From Pyrenula massariospora (lineage: Eukaryota; Ascomycota; Eurotiomycetes; Pyrenulales; Pyrenulaceae), in NCBI GenBank assembly GCA_021030905.1, contig JAGFMI010000025.1, positions 525,983 to 589,982 of the forward strand: 64,000 bases of DNA, in the 5' to 3' direction. Shown here in pieces: positions 63,354 through 64,000 of this stretch (positions are counted from its first letter, which is position 1; each line of letters starts with the position of its first letter). The position numbers and the translations under genes were made by a program. The notes under the pieces were generated by a model, which did not search any database, had not been told where the DNA came from, and saw nothing but the letters and a program-made list of their open reading frames with translations.

Positions 63354-64000
63354 GTTTCTTTTTTTTTTTTTTTATTATTTCCTCCAATTTTAAGAAAAAA
63401 AAAAAAAAAGAAAAAAAAGACGCTCCGATTCCCCGTCTCAATATATTTTATATATATTTATAAAGATATTGCTAATAAGTTGTAAATAATTTATAATATT
63501 AATACTATTTTTAAATTTTAATATATTTATAAAAATAGAAAGCCGTCTTTATCAAAATTTATATTATAATTTTTAATATTATTTATTATATTTACTATTT
63601 TCAAAAATAGATTTTTTTTAAAAATTATAAAAAAATATATAATTTATTTATAATATATTTCTATTTTAGACTAATTTATATAAATATTTAAAAATATAAA
63701 AATTTATATTTATATTTTTATTATTATTATCTGCGTCGTTATTATTATTATTATTTATAAATAATATATATTTATAATATATTTATATATATTAATTATA
63801 TAAAGATAATTAAATTTATCGTAATATAATAATTTTTAATATTAAAATAAATTAAAAAATATTAAAAGCAGTATATAAAATTTAAAAAAATAAAAAATAA
63901 ATTTATATAAATTTTAAATAGATTTTATATTTATTTTTATTTTAAATTATTTTATTCTTTTTTTTTTTCAAAAATAAAAAAATAAAAAAAAAAAAAATTT

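Larger units (their letters stand above)
31320..64000. other. AT-rich, RIP-degraded isochore
   Basis: From about 31320 to the window end, G+C falls to roughly a tenth by eye and stop codons saturate all frames. Remnant LTRs differ almost only by C/T and G/A transitions, and surviving C and G sit mostly in CG dinucleotides. This is the expected result of RIP on repeats. The block is built of nested retrotransposons and tandem arrays listed separately; it may be pericentromeric, subtelomeric or a gene-poor isochore. Confidence 0.93.
56242..64000 (-). mobile_element. Ty3/Gypsy family A copy 2 (inverted, partial), interrupted by family C
   Basis: An LTR of family A in reverse orientation is split: 56242-56346 on the left and 62607-62715 on the right of the family C insertion. 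Beyond it, 62716-64000 is the reverse complement of 55379 back to about 54100. This includes a distinctive poly-T/poly-A stretch with TTGGAGG and, near the end, the AT-rich block around 63720-63840 (matching 54290-54390). The element runs out of the window, so its other LTR is not seen. Confidence 0.78.

Noticed and set aside
63214-63441. 75-codon Lys-rich minus-strand ORF
   Set aside because: Encodes poly-Phe and poly-Lys from T/A tracts and repeats the family A copy 2 sequence; not a gene.
31320-64000. Mitochondrial DNA insertion as the source of the AT-rich block
   Set aside because: The readable remnants are LTRs, gag and reverse transcriptase; no respiratory-chain or rRNA sequence was recognised.

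Overview
The window looks like a chromosome segment of a filamentous ascomycete (Pezizomycotina). The genes have short 43-131 bp spliceosomal introns with GT...AG ends, there is a fungal-type reducing polyketide synthase locus and a Zn2Cys6 regulator, and the last 33 kb is an extremely AT-rich block whose remnant retrotransposons carry the C-to-T and G-to-A decay expected of repeat-induced point mutation (RIP). I cannot name the species.

Left part (1-7,000): a secreted GMC flavin oxidoreductase (748-2967, eight exons), then a convergent pair of ER housekeeping genes, a CUE1-like ERAD factor (3821-4515) and the ALG10/DIE2 glucosyltransferase (5083-6813, minus).

Polyketide cluster (7,700-28,000): a 14-TM DHA2-type MFS exporter (7703-9513, minus), a divergently transcribed Zn2Cys6 regulator (10758-12133), a 2,909-residue highly reducing PKS (12300-21269, minus) with order KS-AT-DH-MT-KR-ACP-R and no enoylreductase, a divergent LovC-like trans-enoylreductase (21902-23023), a second MDR reductase (23736-24740), the DNA-replication gene PSF2 (25203-26009), and a 2-oxoglutarate/Fe(II) dioxygenase (26740-27954). 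The layout (ER-less PKS ending in a thioester reductase, plus a trans-ER) recalls the betaenone/probetaenone type of pathway. The expected product is a C-methylated polyketide released as an aldehyde or alcohol, then oxidised and exported.

Right edge of the gene-rich part (28,300-31,300): a UstYa-family (DUF3328) protein with two HxxHC motifs (28296-29364, minus). It is divergent from a small gene (30155-30400) encoding a signal peptide and Lys-Arg-punctuated 20-residue units. Together they look like the core of a dikaritin-type RiPP locus. The 60-nt repeat runs through the stop codon, and the second unit is 61 nt long, so the precursor appears frameshifted. GC-containing degenerate repeats and a 48-codon ORF lie at the boundary.

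AT block (about 31,320 to the end, G+C roughly a tenth by eye): no intact genes. It can be resolved into a Copia remnant, a 9-unit minisatellite, long A/T tandem arrays, and nested Ty3/Gypsy elements. Family A copy 1 (36457-55588, plus) contains a family B insertion (40200-52602). An inverted family A copy 2 (from 56242 past the window end) contains a family C insertion (56347-62606, minus) with a perfect 5-bp target duplication. LTRs, a gag zinc knuckle and three reverse-transcriptase YxDD regions can still be read through the RIP damage.
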